Shown: positions 17,667 through 27,594, counted from the stretch's first letter. The stretch is 58,554 nucleotides of DNA from an uncultured Spirochaetaceae bacterium (GCA_902785455.1 CACZYY010000007.1:1-58554); one strand, 5' to 3'. A program made the numbers and translations. The notes: generated by a model not told the origin, from the letters alone.

Positions 17667-19391
17667 TTGGAATTAAATATTCCGCAGAAGCCCTGCATGG
17701 TTCAAACCGCGCAGGGCTTTTCTGTTTCTTATCAAAACCGTTTTCTCTATTCAAAATACGCTCCGAGCCGCGCAATTGAAGGGGCAATAGATTCGCTTAC
17801 AATATTGCCGGGAACATTGATTCTCTCTCTTTCCCCTGCCCTCTGGCTTGGTCTTGATAAGCTTATTGAAAAACTTCCACAAGATTGCTTCGTTCTTGGA
17901 ATCGAAACTGATAAAAATTTGCATGAATTCGCAGAAGAAAAACTTGCGGAATTAAAAAAAAGCGGGAAGGTGGGTGAAAAGGTCGCCCTTCTTCCTTTTT
18001 CAGAGAATGAATATATCGTAAACATTCTGAGCGGAGAGCGGCTCGTCAAAGATCTCTCCCTGCCACACATTTCAACTTTCCGCCGTGCACTTCCAATCGA
18101 AATGAGCGCAGGAACGCAATTTTCAAAAGAAAAATATTTTGCGATTGCAAGCCTTTCTCAGAACACAATCGCATCTTTCTGGAAGAACAGAATCACTCTC
18201 ACCAAGCTTGGCCGTCTTTACTCACGGAATCTTTTCAAAAACCTTGCGAATCTGCCAATTGCTTTGGACTTCAAGAATCTGGCACACAAAATAAGCAAGC
18301 CGATTTTTGTATTCGGAGCCGGAGAAAGCATCGAAGAAACAGTTTCAAATATTCCAAAGCAGTTGCTTGAAAAATGCTTCGTGATTGCCGTTGATGCAGC
18401 TTCGGCTTCGCTCAAAGCAATGAAAATCAAAATTGATGCCATTGTCGCAGTCGAAGGTCAGCTTGCAATCGAAAAGGCATATATCGGAGGCACGGCAAAA
18501 TCATCTCTCTTAATCGCAGACATAACTTCCCGAAAAGCAGTCACCCGGCACACCCGGAATGCCGTCACATATTTTGCATCAAAATACACAGACTCCCAGT
18601 TTTTCAAAAATCTTTCTAAAAAAGAATTCTTTCCGCAGCTTGTCCCGCCACTCGGCTCGGTTGGTCTTACGGCTGTTTACATCGCACTTCTTTTGCGCGC
18701 AAACGTGAATGTTCCTGTTTTTATGAGCGGTTTGGATTTTTCTTTTTCGCTTGGACGCACCCACGCCAAAAACGCACCTGCACATATCTCCCGCCTCAGC
18801 AGCACAAACAGATTCAATCCGGCAGAGAATTATGCCGCAGCCTTTCGCACGGGAGCAAGGCAAATTTTTGGCAAGAACAATATTCCAATTTTTACAGACA
18901 CTGCCCTCGAAGGCTATGCAAAAAGCTTCACAGACACCTTTTCTTGTATCCCAAATCTCTACGATGCAGGAAAACAGGGTATTCCGCTTGGAATACAGCA
19001 GATTGATTCGGAAAAACTAAAAGCATATTTAGAAACGGTCCAAGACTCTCCATCGTCTTTGCAAGAAATGGAGAAACATAGCAATCTAAAACCAGAAAGC
19101 TCTCTTAATAATGACGAGAATGGCAAATCAAAGGCTGTCAAAGAATATCTTGAAAGCGAAGAAAAAGCCCTTAACCGCATAAAAGAACTTTTAATGTTCG
19201 GAAATGACGTTGCAAGCTGTTCATGCTCTTTCGAAGAAGAGCTTGCTTCCTTGATAGCACCGAGGGAATATCTCTTTCTGCACTTTCCGGACGGCTACAA
19301 ATGCAAAACCTCCGACCTGAGCTTCTTAAAGCGGGTCAGAGGTCAAATCGACTTCTTTTTGAAGGACATAAAAATGGGAATTAAAAATTAG
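17667..19391 (+). CDS. DUF115 / Maf-like protein (motility-associated glycosylation factor family)
   Basis: A 574-residue protein of the DUF115 (MptE-like) family. The family core is at about residues 210-400: FVFGAGESIEETVSNIP, CFVIAVDAASASLKAMKI, DAIVAVEGQ, then VPPLGSVGLTAVYIALLL and FMSGLDFSFS. In motile bacteria relatives (Maf) transfer nonulosonic sugars to flagellin; that role here is an inference. The start is a TTG at 17667 with GGGAG seven to eight bases upstream, 12 bases after the PpiD-like stop. A terminator-like hairpin (17688-17719) lies within codons 8-18. Confidence 0.8.
   Translation: MELNIPQKPCMVQTAQGFSVSYQNRFLYSKYAPSRAIEGAIDSLTILPGTLILSLSPALWLGLDKLIEKLPQDCFVLGIETDKNLHEFAEEKLAELKKSGKVGEKVALLPFSENEYIVNILSGERLVKDLSLPHISTFRRALPIEMSAGTQFSKEKYFAIASLSQNTIASFWKNRITLTKLGRLYSRNLFKNLANLPIALDFKNLAHKISKPIFVFGAGESIEETVSNIPKQLLEKCFVIAVDAASASLKAMKIKIDAIVAVEGQLAIEKAYIGGTAKSSLLIADITSRKAVTRHTRNAVTYFASKYTDSQFFKNLSKKEFFPQLVPPLGSVGLTAVYIALLLRANVNVPVFMSGLDFSFSLGRTHAKNAPAHISRLSSTNRFNPAENYAAAFRTGARQIFGKNNIPIFTDTALEGYAKSFTDTFSCIPNLYDAGKQGIPLGIQQIDSEKLKAYLETVQDSPSSLQEMEKHSNLKPESSLNNDENGKSKAVKEYLESEEKALNRIKELLMFGNDVASCSCSFEEELASLIAPREYLFLHFPDGYKCKTSDLSFLKRVRGQIDFFLKDIKMGIKN
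17688..17719 (+). terminator. terminator-like hairpin inside the 5' end of the DUF115 gene
   Basis: AAGCCCTGC (17688-17696) pairs perfectly with GCAGGGCTT (17711-17719), followed by TTTCTGTTTCTT. It sits just after the upstream stop and the DUF115 TTG start, so it could end part of the upstream transcripts. Confidence 0.45.
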
Positions 19392-19392
19392 C

Positions 19393-19486
19393 CACACAGA
19401 TTCAGAATTACGACGCAATTCCAATTTTTTTAAGATTTTATTTTCTGATTTTCTGTAAGAAAATCGAATCTGTGTGACAGTTTTTT
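19393..19486. terminator. bidirectional terminator between convergent DUF115 and lepA genes
   Basis: An outer 11-bp stem, CACACAGATTC (19393-19403) against GAATCTGTGTG (19466-19476), encloses a second hairpin, GATTTTCT / AGAAAATC (19447-19465). Six T follow on the plus strand (19481-19486). Confidence 0.7.
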
Positions 19487-21287
19487 ATTCTTCTTTCTCT
19501 TTTAGCACTGCCAGGAAGGCTGTCTGCGGCAATTCGACGTTACCAATCATCTTCATACGCTTCTTTCCTTCCTTCTGCTTTTCGAGGAGCTTTCGCTTTC
19601 GGGTTACGTCACCGCCGTAACACTTGGCAAGAACGTCCTTTCGAACTGGATTAACTGTCTCTCGCGCGATAATCTGGCTTCCGATTGCGCCCTGAATAGC
19701 AATTTTAAACTGCTGGCGGCTTATCTCGCCCTTAAGACGCTCGCACACCTTTTTGGCTCGCACGGCGGCTTCCGGCTTATAAGCAAGCTGACTCAAAGCA
19801 TCAACAGGCTTACCGTTGAGCAAAATGTCAACCTTTACCAAGTCCGTCTGCTGATAGTCAGTGATTTCATAGTCGAAAGATGCGTAACCACGACTGTAGC
19901 TCTTTAATTTGTCGTAGAAATCAAAAAGAACTTCGGCAAGCGGCATCTCGTAAGTAAGCTCAACGCGCTTTTCATCAAGGTAAGTCATATTTTTTTGAAT
20001 GCCGCGCTTTTCAGTGCAGAGATTCATAATCGCACCGATGTAGTCTGTGGGTGTGATTATCGTTGCCTTGATGTACGGCTCCCATGCTTCCTGAATTTTT
20101 GTCTCCGGGAATTCCGTAGGATTATCGATAATCTGCTCAGTGCCATTGGTGAGCTTGATTTTATACTGAACGCTCGGTGCCGTGAAGATTACGGCCTGAT
20201 CATAGTCCCGTTCCAATCGTTCCTGGATGATTTCAAGGTGCAAAAGCCCCAGAAAGCCGCAGCGGAATCCGTTTCCGAGAGCAAGGGAATTGTCCTTTTC
20301 ATAAATCAATGAGGCATCGTTGAGCTTGAGCTTTTCCATGCTCTCTTTGAGTTCTTCATAGTCATTTGAGTCAATCGGATAAATCGAAGAGAAGACGACA
20401 GGTTTTACATCCTTAAAGCCTCCAAGTGGCTCTGGTGCCGGATCGCTCGCCAAGGTTACGGTATCACCGACTCGTACATCGCTTACAGTCTTAACACCGG
20501 CAATAATATATCCTACATCGCCCGCTTCAAGATACGGAGTTTCCTCGTAGTTGATTTTGAAAATGCCAATCTGGTCAACCTTGTAGTCAGTGTTGTTTGA
20601 CATAAAGCGGATGACATCGCCTTTTTTAATCCGGCCTTCCTTTACACGAATATGGATGATAACTCCGCGGTATTCGTCATAGTGGCAGTCAAAAATCAAA
20701 GCCTGAGCCTTGCCGTTGGGATCTCCGCTTGGAGGCGGGAATTTTGTGACGATTGCTTCCATCAAATCATCAACGCCTTCGCCTGTCTTTGCGCTCACAG
20801 GAACGGCATCTTCGCTGTCCAATCCAAGATCGTGGTCAATCTGCTTTTTAACCCTCGGCAAATCCGCGCTTGGGAGGTCAATCTTATTGATTACAGGAAC
20901 AATCGTTAAATCCTGTTCCATCGCCATGTAAAGGTTAGAGACAGTCTGGCTCTCAACGCCCTGAGAAGCATCTATCAAAAGAAGCGCGCCTTCACAAGAA
21001 GCTATGGCACGGCTGACTTCATAAGAAAAATCGACATGGCCCGGTGTGTCAACGAAATTAAGCTCATAATCATGTCCGTCTTTGGCATGATAAGGAATCG
21101 TGACAGCCTGACTCTTGATTGTGATTCCGCGTTCCCGCTCAATGTCCATGTTGTCGAGAATCTGATTCATCATCTGGCGGTCATCAATAATCTTGGCCTT
21201 TTGAATCAAACGGTCTGCAAGGGTAGATTTTCCGTGGTCAATATGCGCAACGATACAAAAATTGCGCTTAAATTTCATATCTGTCAT
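19485..21287 (-). CDS. lepA: elongation factor 4 (LepA)
   Basis: A ribosome-bound GTPase that back-translocates or rescues stalled ribosomes. Its 600 residues are the usual length. Motifs: G1 AHIDHGKST, switch II DTPGHVDFSYEV, G4 NKIDL, then EF-G-like domains II, III and V and the LepA-specific C-terminus with CYGGDVTRKRKLLEKQKEGKKRM in its tail. No ribosome site precedes the ATG at 21287. A -10-like TAGAAT at 21297-21302 (with TTGCTC 17 bases upstream) predicts a leader of only a few bases; Met4 (ATG at 21278) is an alternative start. Monocistronic, convergent with DUF115. Confidence 0.97.
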   Translation of the reverse strand: MTDMKFKRNFCIVAHIDHGKSTLADRLIQKAKIIDDRQMMNQILDNMDIERERGITIKSQAVTIPYHAKDGHDYELNFVDTPGHVDFSYEVSRAIASCEGALLLIDASQGVESQTVSNLYMAMEQDLTIVPVINKIDLPSADLPRVKKQIDHDLGLDSEDAVPVSAKTGEGVDDLMEAIVTKFPPPSGDPNGKAQALIFDCHYDEYRGVIIHIRVKEGRIKKGDVIRFMSNNTDYKVDQIGIFKINYEETPYLEAGDVGYIIAGVKTVSDVRVGDTVTLASDPAPEPLGGFKDVKPVVFSSIYPIDSNDYEELKESMEKLKLNDASLIYEKDNSLALGNGFRCGFLGLLHLEIIQERLERDYDQAVIFTAPSVQYKIKLTNGTEQIIDNPTEFPETKIQEAWEPYIKATIITPTDYIGAIMNLCTEKRGIQKNMTYLDEKRVELTYEMPLAEVLFDFYDKLKSYSRGYASFDYEITDYQQTDLVKVDILLNGKPVDALSQLAYKPEAAVRAKKVCERLKGEISRQQFKIAIQGAIGSQIIARETVNPVRKDVLAKCYGGDVTRKRKLLEKQKEGKKRMKMIGNVELPQTAFLAVLKEKEE

Positions 21288-21331
21288 TATGTTCTAATTC
21301 TATAGGAAAATAAGATTTGGAGCAATCGGGC

Positions 21332-22963
21332 TTAAAAATAGTACGGACTGTCAAGCTGAGATCCGATAGCCATAACTCCGTCAAGATAGCCTTTTTTGCG
21401 ATTCTTTGCGTAAATTTCAGCATAAATCACAGAATTATCTTCAAGCAGCTTGATATTTCTGATTTCGACAGGATCGTTCTCAGAAAAACCTGATTCATCC
21501 GCGACAGAGCCTTTCAGAATCTGCTCGATTGAATACTTACGGCTGTTCGAAGTTGAAACATGAACGAGCTGCATTCCAAAAATCGGCAGGAAAGATTTTG
21601 CGATTATGTCACCTTTGTAAATATTGTATCCCGGATTTTCTGGGCGAGTTCCAAGATAGACATCACTTTCCAGAAACTGCTCCTCACCACGACGATATTT
21701 CACCCTGATGATTGATTTTGCAGCACTTTTCATGAGAATATTCTGCATATCTTCAAGCGTCGAAACCTTTTGGCCGTCAACCTCACAAATCAAATCACCC
21801 GGCACAATTTTTGCCCTGCTCGCGCTTGCTCCTGGAAAAACATACTGAACTTCAAGCCCCGCATCCTTTCCAAGCTCCTTTTTGGTGTGCCCATAACAAC
21901 CTAACCAAGGATGCAACACCTTACCGCCCGCATAAAGAGCTGGCAAAAGGCTCTTTAAATATTCAACAGGGATTGCAAAATTCAACCCCTCAAACTGCAA
22001 CATTCCTGCAAAAACAATTGCCTGGACATTACCGTTCGCATCAATACAAGGGCCACCGGAGTTTCCTTGATTAACAGCCGCATCAATCTGCATTACAGAA
22101 CCAAGAGTGAACAATTTTCGGTCAGTCGCACTCACGATTCCGCTGGTCAGAGTACGTTCCAACCCGACAGGAGAGCCAATTGCATAAATTTTATCACCCG
22201 CATCCAGATCCGAACTTGAACCAAGAGTAAAAACGTAAGGAGCATCAACTTCTGTCTTGATTAAAGCCAGGTCAACTTCCGGGTCATAGCCAATTACTTT
22301 CGCAGGAATACGAGTGTCGCTGTCTTCTGCAAGCTTTATGTACAATCTTGAAAAACTTTCGCTCTTTTTATCAACCAGGTCAGAAATAACATGATGATTC
22401 GTAACGATATAGCCGTCTTTTGAAATAAAGAACCCGGAACCAATTACACGGTCCGCAAAACCCATTCCACGCTCAACTTTGATTCCCTTATCGACCCAAA
22501 TCGTAACCGTACCATTTATATAGGAAGAAACTTTTTTTGCAGCATTAGATTTTTCGCCGTTTAAGCCGGGCACATTCTTTTTTGAAAGCGAAGCAAGTTC
22601 CGAAGGAGATTTTGAAATTTTTGAGAGCGCCGGAGAAGAAATAGTTTCAAGCGATTTTGCAATTCGGAGCGCGTTGAACCAATCTTCCTTTTCGACGGCT
22701 TCATTGTATTCTTCCAGAATCTTTTCTTCACACTGAGAAATTGTCTCGCTGTCCTTCAGAAGATAAGCACGCCACAACGCCTGAACTTTGTTCTTTTCAA
22801 GCAGGTCAAGGATTCTTTTTCGTTCCTCGTTTCGGGCATCTTCCTGAGTATAGTCAATTTCAGAATAAACATTCTCCGGATCTCGTACAGAACTACAAGA
22901 CAAAAAAACAATAAAAATAAAAACAAGACAAGCAATTTTTTTTAATTTATAAATATTTCTCAT
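21332..22963 (-). CDS. HtrA-like S1C serine protease lipoprotein with PDZ domain
   Basis: A 543-residue lipoprotein (FLSC, Cys at about 23). Residues about 55-150 are a helical region. A trypsin-like protease follows with a full triad: His in VTNHHVIS, Asp in DLALIK, Ser in NQGNSGGP. A PDZ domain follows (about 355-430: GLEVQYVFPGASASRAKIVPGDLI), then a further C-terminal domain of unclear type. It probably degrades or checks proteins in the periplasm. It is distinct from the Do-type protease at 34.7 kb. A repeat-filled spacer of 217 bases lies upstream. No ribosome site is obvious before the ATG. Confidence 0.85.
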   Translation of the reverse strand: MRNIYKLKKIACLVFIFIVFLSCSSVRDPENVYSEIDYTQEDARNEERKRILDLLEKNKVQALWRAYLLKDSETISQCEEKILEEYNEAVEKEDWFNALRIAKSLETISSPALSKISKSPSELASLSKKNVPGLNGEKSNAAKKVSSYINGTVTIWVDKGIKVERGMGFADRVIGSGFFISKDGYIVTNHHVISDLVDKKSESFSRLYIKLAEDSDTRIPAKVIGYDPEVDLALIKTEVDAPYVFTLGSSSDLDAGDKIYAIGSPVGLERTLTSGIVSATDRKLFTLGSVMQIDAAVNQGNSGGPCIDANGNVQAIVFAGMLQFEGLNFAIPVEYLKSLLPALYAGGKVLHPWLGCYGHTKKELGKDAGLEVQYVFPGASASRAKIVPGDLICEVDGQKVSTLEDMQNILMKSAAKSIIRVKYRRGEEQFLESDVYLGTRPENPGYNIYKGDIIAKSFLPIFGMQLVHVSTSNSRKYSIEQILKGSVADESGFSENDPVEIRNIKLLEDNSVIYAEIYAKNRKKGYLDGVMAIGSQLDSPYYF

Positions 22964-23076
22964 AATTCAAATCGGGTTTTAGGGGCAGGCAGCGTTTGAG
23001 TAAGTCTCCCCAAGGAAAAGTGGTGAGCGGAAATGACGAAGCCATTGTAGCCGAGCGGGAAGGAGCACCCCATCCC

Positions 23077-23123
23077 GCGGAGACAAAACCTGAGAGACAA
23101 GGTTCGAGCGAGTCTCGCGAAGG
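23077..23123 (-). repeat. CGAGACTCG double-hairpin repeat, copy 1
   Basis: Read on the minus strand, the invariant core CGAGACTCG (23109-23117 on plus as CGAGTCTCG) is followed by a hairpin of AACCT / AGGTT with an AAAACC-type arm. A neighbouring hairpin, GCGGGA / TCCCGC (23055-23078), overlaps its edge. It occupies the spacer upstream of the HtrA-like lipoprotein gene. Confidence 0.7.
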
Positions 23124-23180
23124 ATGTGCAAATGCCGACTTCCACTTTATTCCTACTTCCTAAATCCTAACTCCTAACTC

Positions 23181-25298
23181 CTAATTGTTAATCTCCATTC
23201 CAAAAATCATCTTTTCAATACGGACAGCAAGAAAGCGTTTTTTGGAAGCATCTTCCCCACTTTCTACAATAATTGAAACACCTTGCTCCCCTATTTGGTT
23301 AACATCTTTGATGATTTTTTCTTCATCTGCCTGAGAACAGACTTGTGAAATCCAGTAAAAATTCTTTGAGAGACCTTTTGTAACTGCAAGATTTTCCTTT
23401 CCGTTCTGAACAGAGACAGGAATTCCATCTTCAGAAAACACCGTAACAACAAAATCCGTGAGCGGCTGATGGAATTTTGCTTCTTCACGCAATTTTCCTT
23501 CTATAGAGGATGGATGTTTTACATATTGTACATCCCAATCACCATCACCATTCGTATCCCATGAAGAAATTTTGCCAGGAATTCTTGCGCCCTCATTCGC
23601 AGGAAGATATTCCTCAGTAAAATCAGGAATTGTGTCTCCGTTTCGGTCAACTGTAATTTTTTTGACATAAAATCCTGTTCCAAGTGCCGGAGAGCCAAAA
23701 AGATTTGTCATAATCTGCATTTCATCATTTGTAGAAATGAATTTCTCGCTTCCGTCGCTTGAAAAACCGTAATATTCTGATGTCTCAAAAAGCCCGTCGC
23801 CGTCAACATCAAGCTTTCTCGAAACCGGTATTCCATTTTCAAACTGAGCCATCGCATAAATTTTATCGCCTACTGAATAACTTGCGAGCTGTGCAACTCC
23901 ATTCAAAAGACTGACTTGAATAACAGCTCCCTCTCGCTCCCTTGAAGGAATGGAATAACTCAGAGCGGCCTTGAGCAAATCTGAGCCGGAAACAGAATTT
24001 TGCTCAGATGCAGAAAGAACCGGAATGTAAAAATCATAAGCAAGTGACTGAGAAATTGCTTTATCCGCCTCAATCACAAATGGAGTCCAGGAAAGAGTTT
24101 CGGCAATCAAAGCAAATTTTAAATCAGCATGACTTGCACCCATCTTGTAAGTGGCAGCAGAAATATAAGGCCATGCAGAATACTCCAGCTCCAGAGCATT
24201 CTCAGACAAAGCAATTTTTAATGGAACGCCAAAATCACAGCTTGCAATCCATTCATAGTCATCATCCTGATTTACATCATAAGTGATGGACTCAGGACGA
24301 CCACGCTTATAAATCACAGTCATATTTGAAAATAAATCATCATCAACATCAATCGTAATCGTGCCGTTGTAAGAATTAAGATACTCGGAGAATTCTTTTT
24401 TGGCTTCATCGGATGAAAGCAATGAAACAAAATCTTCAAGAACAGAAAGATTTATAGTCTTGTCAGCGAACTGGTAGAAATAATCCAGAGCCTCATCCTC
24501 CTGAAGAAGCCCGGTTTTAAGAGCTTCGAGCGCATATAATGGAGATTTCTGATGTTTTGAATTAAAGGCTTTTAGCATACGGATTTTTTTGGACTCATTT
24601 CCTGCAAAAATCGCAGCATAAACTTCAAGATCATCACGTGCATTTTTGTAAAGAGGAACCATAAGAGAAAAAGCGTCCGCAAGTGAACGAGTCTCACCAG
24701 AAACAACATTTGTATTACGAAGAATCCTATATTCGTTGGTATAAAAGAGCTCGGCAAAACGGGAATCAGCAGGATAGACTCGACGAGCGGCATCAAGGCG
24801 AGAACGTGCTTTATTGACACTCTCATCATCGCCCAAACAGTAGTATGCTTTTGCACGAATATACTCAGCATCAGCGGAATAAACAAATGGATCGGAATCA
24901 ATGACAGAAAGCGACCGAACAAACTGACGGGTAGAACAAAGAATATCAGAATATAAAATTCGCGCACCGTCACGGTTATAATCAACCCACTCAGCTTCGG
25001 TAAGAGCCGTAACAATGAGTGGCAAAATCTTAGACTTTTTTTCGCCCAAATTCATTTGAGACACAGCCCGAAGATACCAGAGATCGGCAATCTTATCATC
25101 GTACGCGAGCCCCATTTTTGCATTGGAATCAGCCTCGCTCCAGAATTTGTCGGCGGCGAACTGCTTGGCCAGCTGAAGATAGCGAACGGCCGTGCGGCGA
25201 TTTGCCACTGAAGCAGAATTTGAAACGCCCTGAGCATTTAATACAGACAAAGAAAAAGATGATAAAACAATAAATAAAGAAATCGCTTTTTTAAACAT
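23181..25298 (-). CDS. exported TPR-like protein of unknown function
   Basis: A 705-residue protein with a signal peptide (LSVLNAQG, cleavage about residue 23). Residues about 30-200 look like degenerate tetratricopeptide helices (YLQLAKQFAADKFWSEADSNAKMGL, ADLWYLRAVSQMNLGEKK). The rest is beta-rich and includes Asp-rich turns such as DVDGDGLFETSEY, DRNGDTIPDFTEEY and DTNGDGDWDVQY, which recall calcium-binding dockerin or thrombospondin-type loops. Periplasmic or surface location and protein interaction are inferred. Ribosome site AAGGAA. It lies between tilS and the HtrA-like gene. Confidence 0.7.
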   Translation of the reverse strand: MFKKAISLFIVLSSFSLSVLNAQGVSNSASVANRRTAVRYLQLAKQFAADKFWSEADSNAKMGLAYDDKIADLWYLRAVSQMNLGEKKSKILPLIVTALTEAEWVDYNRDGARILYSDILCSTRQFVRSLSVIDSDPFVYSADAEYIRAKAYYCLGDDESVNKARSRLDAARRVYPADSRFAELFYTNEYRILRNTNVVSGETRSLADAFSLMVPLYKNARDDLEVYAAIFAGNESKKIRMLKAFNSKHQKSPLYALEALKTGLLQEDEALDYFYQFADKTINLSVLEDFVSLLSSDEAKKEFSEYLNSYNGTITIDVDDDLFSNMTVIYKRGRPESITYDVNQDDDYEWIASCDFGVPLKIALSENALELEYSAWPYISAATYKMGASHADLKFALIAETLSWTPFVIEADKAISQSLAYDFYIPVLSASEQNSVSGSDLLKAALSYSIPSREREGAVIQVSLLNGVAQLASYSVGDKIYAMAQFENGIPVSRKLDVDGDGLFETSEYYGFSSDGSEKFISTNDEMQIMTNLFGSPALGTGFYVKKITVDRNGDTIPDFTEEYLPANEGARIPGKISSWDTNGDGDWDVQYVKHPSSIEGKLREEAKFHQPLTDFVVTVFSEDGIPVSVQNGKENLAVTKGLSKNFYWISQVCSQADEEKIIKDVNQIGEQGVSIIVESGEDASKKRFLAVRIEKMIFGMEINN

Positions 25299-25336
25299 TA
25301 AAAAATTCCTTTCTTATTATTTTACTATAGTTTAGC

Positions 25337-26749
25337 TTATTCTACAATCCAATTTTTAAAACCAAGATGAAAAGCAAGAGCGGCTTTTATAAAATTTTCC
25401 GCGCCAGAAGAAAGATTTTCGACCACAAGAATTTTATCACGTTGATTTTTGGGAATTTTCCAGTCATTGAAAACATCAGAAAGTGACTTAAAATTTCCGC
25501 GGGCTGTTTGAATCTCATCGCCGGGAAGAGGATTTCGTACGATAAGAGGAAGAGCAACCGGAAAAGAAATCACATCCGCGACACATCCTCTTTCAGCAAT
25601 CGAAAGAATCAAATGCCGGTTATCCGAGGATTTTTGCACTCGAACTGTCAGATTTTCAAGCTCAAATGAATCGCTCTCATCTTTTAACACAAAACAAAAT
25701 CCGCTTCCTATACAAAGATTTTCATTTTTAGAAATTTTTGAATCATCGCTAAGCTCAATCACAAGACTTTCAGAATCAAGGGAAACGCGCACATCTTCAA
25801 AAGAAATATTCCCAAGTTTAGCTTCTTTCCAGGAAATAACTTGTTCAAAAACGCGGTACGGAAATCGAGAGCCAAAACCAATTTTATTAAGAGATTCAAA
25901 AAACACCCGCCTTTGAAGAGCCGGATGCATTTTATAAAAGGATTTTCTGTCGATGCTACACCGCTGAACAGGTTCTGAATCATTGCAGAGTCTCAAATCC
26001 GCAGGAAGTTTTTCCATCTCGTCCATAAAATATTTTTCGTCCAAACGAGATTTTTTTGCCCCCAAAAGGACAGATTTCTGCCAACCCAAGAAATTTTCAT
26101 TCAGCACAGGAACAAGAACGTTCCGAATTCGGTTTCGAAGGTAATTTGTGTCAGAATTGGTAGCATCCGTTCGCCATGATTGTTTTTTCTGTGAAAGATA
26201 ATGTTCAATTTCAAATCTGGAAATTTCAAGCAGGGGCCGAATATATTTTCCTCGCACATGCTCAATTCCACCAAGTCCCTCAGTACCGCTTCCCTGCAAG
26301 AAACGCATCAACAAAGTTTCACACTGATCGTTCTGATTGTGAGCAAGGCAAAGAGCTATAATATTTTCATTTTTAATAAAAGATTCAAAGGCCTTATAAC
26401 GCAGCTCTCTGGCAACAGATTCAACACTTGCCGAAGAGTTTTTTGCAAGCTCTGTAATTTTACCATGCCCGATTGTTTCAACATAACACTTTATGCAATA
26501 TTTTTTACATAATTCTTTTACAAAAGCTGCATCACCACCACTCTCCTCTTCCGAGCGAATTCCATGATTTACGGTAATCACACGAAGAAATGAAGAATCA
26601 AAAATTGATGCAAGAGAAATTAAAAGTGAAACAGAATCAGCACCGCCAGAAACAGCAATTCCGAGCGGAGATTTAGAGGAGACTGAATCAAGCTCAACCC
26701 CGCAAGATTTTAAGCCGGCGAGAACTTTTTTTTCAAATACATCAAGCAT
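25337..26749 (-). CDS. tilS: tRNA(Ile)-lysidine synthase
   Basis: Converts C34 of the CAU-anticodon tRNA-Ile to lysidine so that it reads AUA. 470 residues. The PP-loop ATPase motif GIAVSGGADSVSLL lies at about residue 30. AHNQNDQCETLLMRFLQGSG and LRNRIRNVLVPVL follow as in TilS, with the C-terminal TilS domain ending at about 460 (NQRDKILVV). It is the last gene of the ispE-spoVG-tRNA-Gln-rplY-tilS run, after the terminator hairpin at 26770-26796, so it may rely on read-through or its own promoter. Confidence 0.93.
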   Translation of the reverse strand: MLDVFEKKVLAGLKSCGVELDSVSSKSPLGIAVSGGADSVSLLISLASIFDSSFLRVITVNHGIRSEEESGGDAAFVKELCKKYCIKCYVETIGHGKITELAKNSSASVESVARELRYKAFESFIKNENIIALCLAHNQNDQCETLLMRFLQGSGTEGLGGIEHVRGKYIRPLLEISRFEIEHYLSQKKQSWRTDATNSDTNYLRNRIRNVLVPVLNENFLGWQKSVLLGAKKSRLDEKYFMDEMEKLPADLRLCNDSEPVQRCSIDRKSFYKMHPALQRRVFFESLNKIGFGSRFPYRVFEQVISWKEAKLGNISFEDVRVSLDSESLVIELSDDSKISKNENLCIGSGFCFVLKDESDSFELENLTVRVQKSSDNRHLILSIAERGCVADVISFPVALPLIVRNPLPGDEIQTARGNFKSLSDVFNDWKIPKNQRDKILVVENLSSGAENFIKAALAFHLGFKNWIVE

Positions 26750-26769
26750 AAAGGAAAATGTTCTTTAAA

Positions 26770-26796
26770 TAAAAAAATCCCCCTGTTACGGGGGAT
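26770..26796 (-). terminator. terminator after rplY
   Basis: On the minus strand ATCCCCC (26790-26796) pairs with GGGGGAT (26777-26783), loop of six bases, followed by a run of U (A-run from 26771 on plus). It ends the rplY transcript upstream of tilS. Confidence 0.85.
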
Positions 26797-26813
26797 CTGA
26801 TTAAATCACGCGC

Positions 26814-27365
26814 TTAGCGAGCTGGTGCAATGCTTACGAGTGAGTCCTCTGCGTTTGTGAGGACTGTTACATTGTCGCCCAAGTTCATATCTTTTACGCG
26901 GAAAACGTCGCCGATATTAACTCCAGAAACATCGATAACAACACGAACTGGAAGATCCTTTGGCAAAGCCTTAACTTTTACCTCAGGAACGTGTTTAACC
27001 ATGAAGCCGCCCTTGAGAACGCCAGCAGGTGTGCCCTGATACTGGATTTTGTATGTGCGTACAACTGGTTTTGTATTTGATACTGCGAAGAAATCAGCAT
27101 GAAGAACTTCATCTTTAATGATATTGTACTCTGTGTCGCGGATGAAAGCATCGTATTTTTTGCCTTCTACGTCGAGAGTAACGAGAGTTGTAGATGTGAT
27201 TGAACGCCAGGCTTTGTTGAACTGAACTGAGTCAACTGAGATAGATGTTGCTTTTCCTGCTTCATCATAAACAACTGCAGGGATACGGCCCTCTGCACGA
27301 ACAGCTTTTGCAGCTTTTTTGCCTGTCTCTGAGCGAACTTTTGCTTCGATAACAAACTGATCCAT
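26814..27365 (-). CDS. rplY: 50S ribosomal protein L25/general stress protein Ctc
   Basis: A 183-residue 5S rRNA-binding protein of the long, Ctc type: an L25 domain (about 1-92, starting FVIEAKVRSETGKKAAKAVR) plus the C-terminal TL5 beta domain (TYKIQYQGTPAGVLKGGFM). AGGAG sits seven bases before the ATG. It lies just after tRNA-Gln. Linkage of ctc with ispE, spoVG and tilS is also seen in other bacteria. Confidence 0.94.
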   Translation of the reverse strand: MDQFVIEAKVRSETGKKAAKAVRAEGRIPAVVYDEAGKATSISVDSVQFNKAWRSITSTTLVTLDVEGKKYDAFIRDTEYNIIKDEVLHADFFAVSNTKPVVRTYKIQYQGTPAGVLKGGFMVKHVPEVKVKALPKDLPVRVVIDVSGVNIGDVFRVKDMNLGDNVTVLTNAEDSLVSIAPAR

Positions 27366-27477
27366 TTAAGAACTCCTAAAAATTTTTATGGAAAAGCCTG
27401 CACGAAGCAAACAAGTTGAATAAGATTAGAATCTTGCACCCCATCGTTCGTCACGCCAGAGCTTTCCAAAATATATG

Positions 27478-27550
27478 CTGGGCCGACAGGATTCGAACCT
27501 GTGGAATGATGGCACCAAAAGCCATTGTCTTACCGCTTGACGACGGCCCA
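27478..27550 (-). tRNA. tRNA-Gln (anticodon TTG)
   Basis: A 73-nt cloverleaf on the minus strand. The acceptor stem TGGGCCG / CGGCCCA, anticodon stem ATGGC / GCCAT with loop TTTTGGT (anticodon TTG), and T-arm CAGGTTCGAATCCTG are all formed. CCA is not encoded. It lies between spoVG and rplY on the same strand and is probably processed from their transcript. Confidence 0.96.
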
Positions 27551-27594
27551 ATAAATGAGGAATAAATAATAACTTAAAAGTTAATTAAAGTCAA

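Noticed and set aside
22960..23145. 61-codon minus-strand frame upstream of the HtrA-like lipoprotein
   Set aside because: Encoded by the GC-rich palindromic repeat; no ribosome site and no protein-like character.
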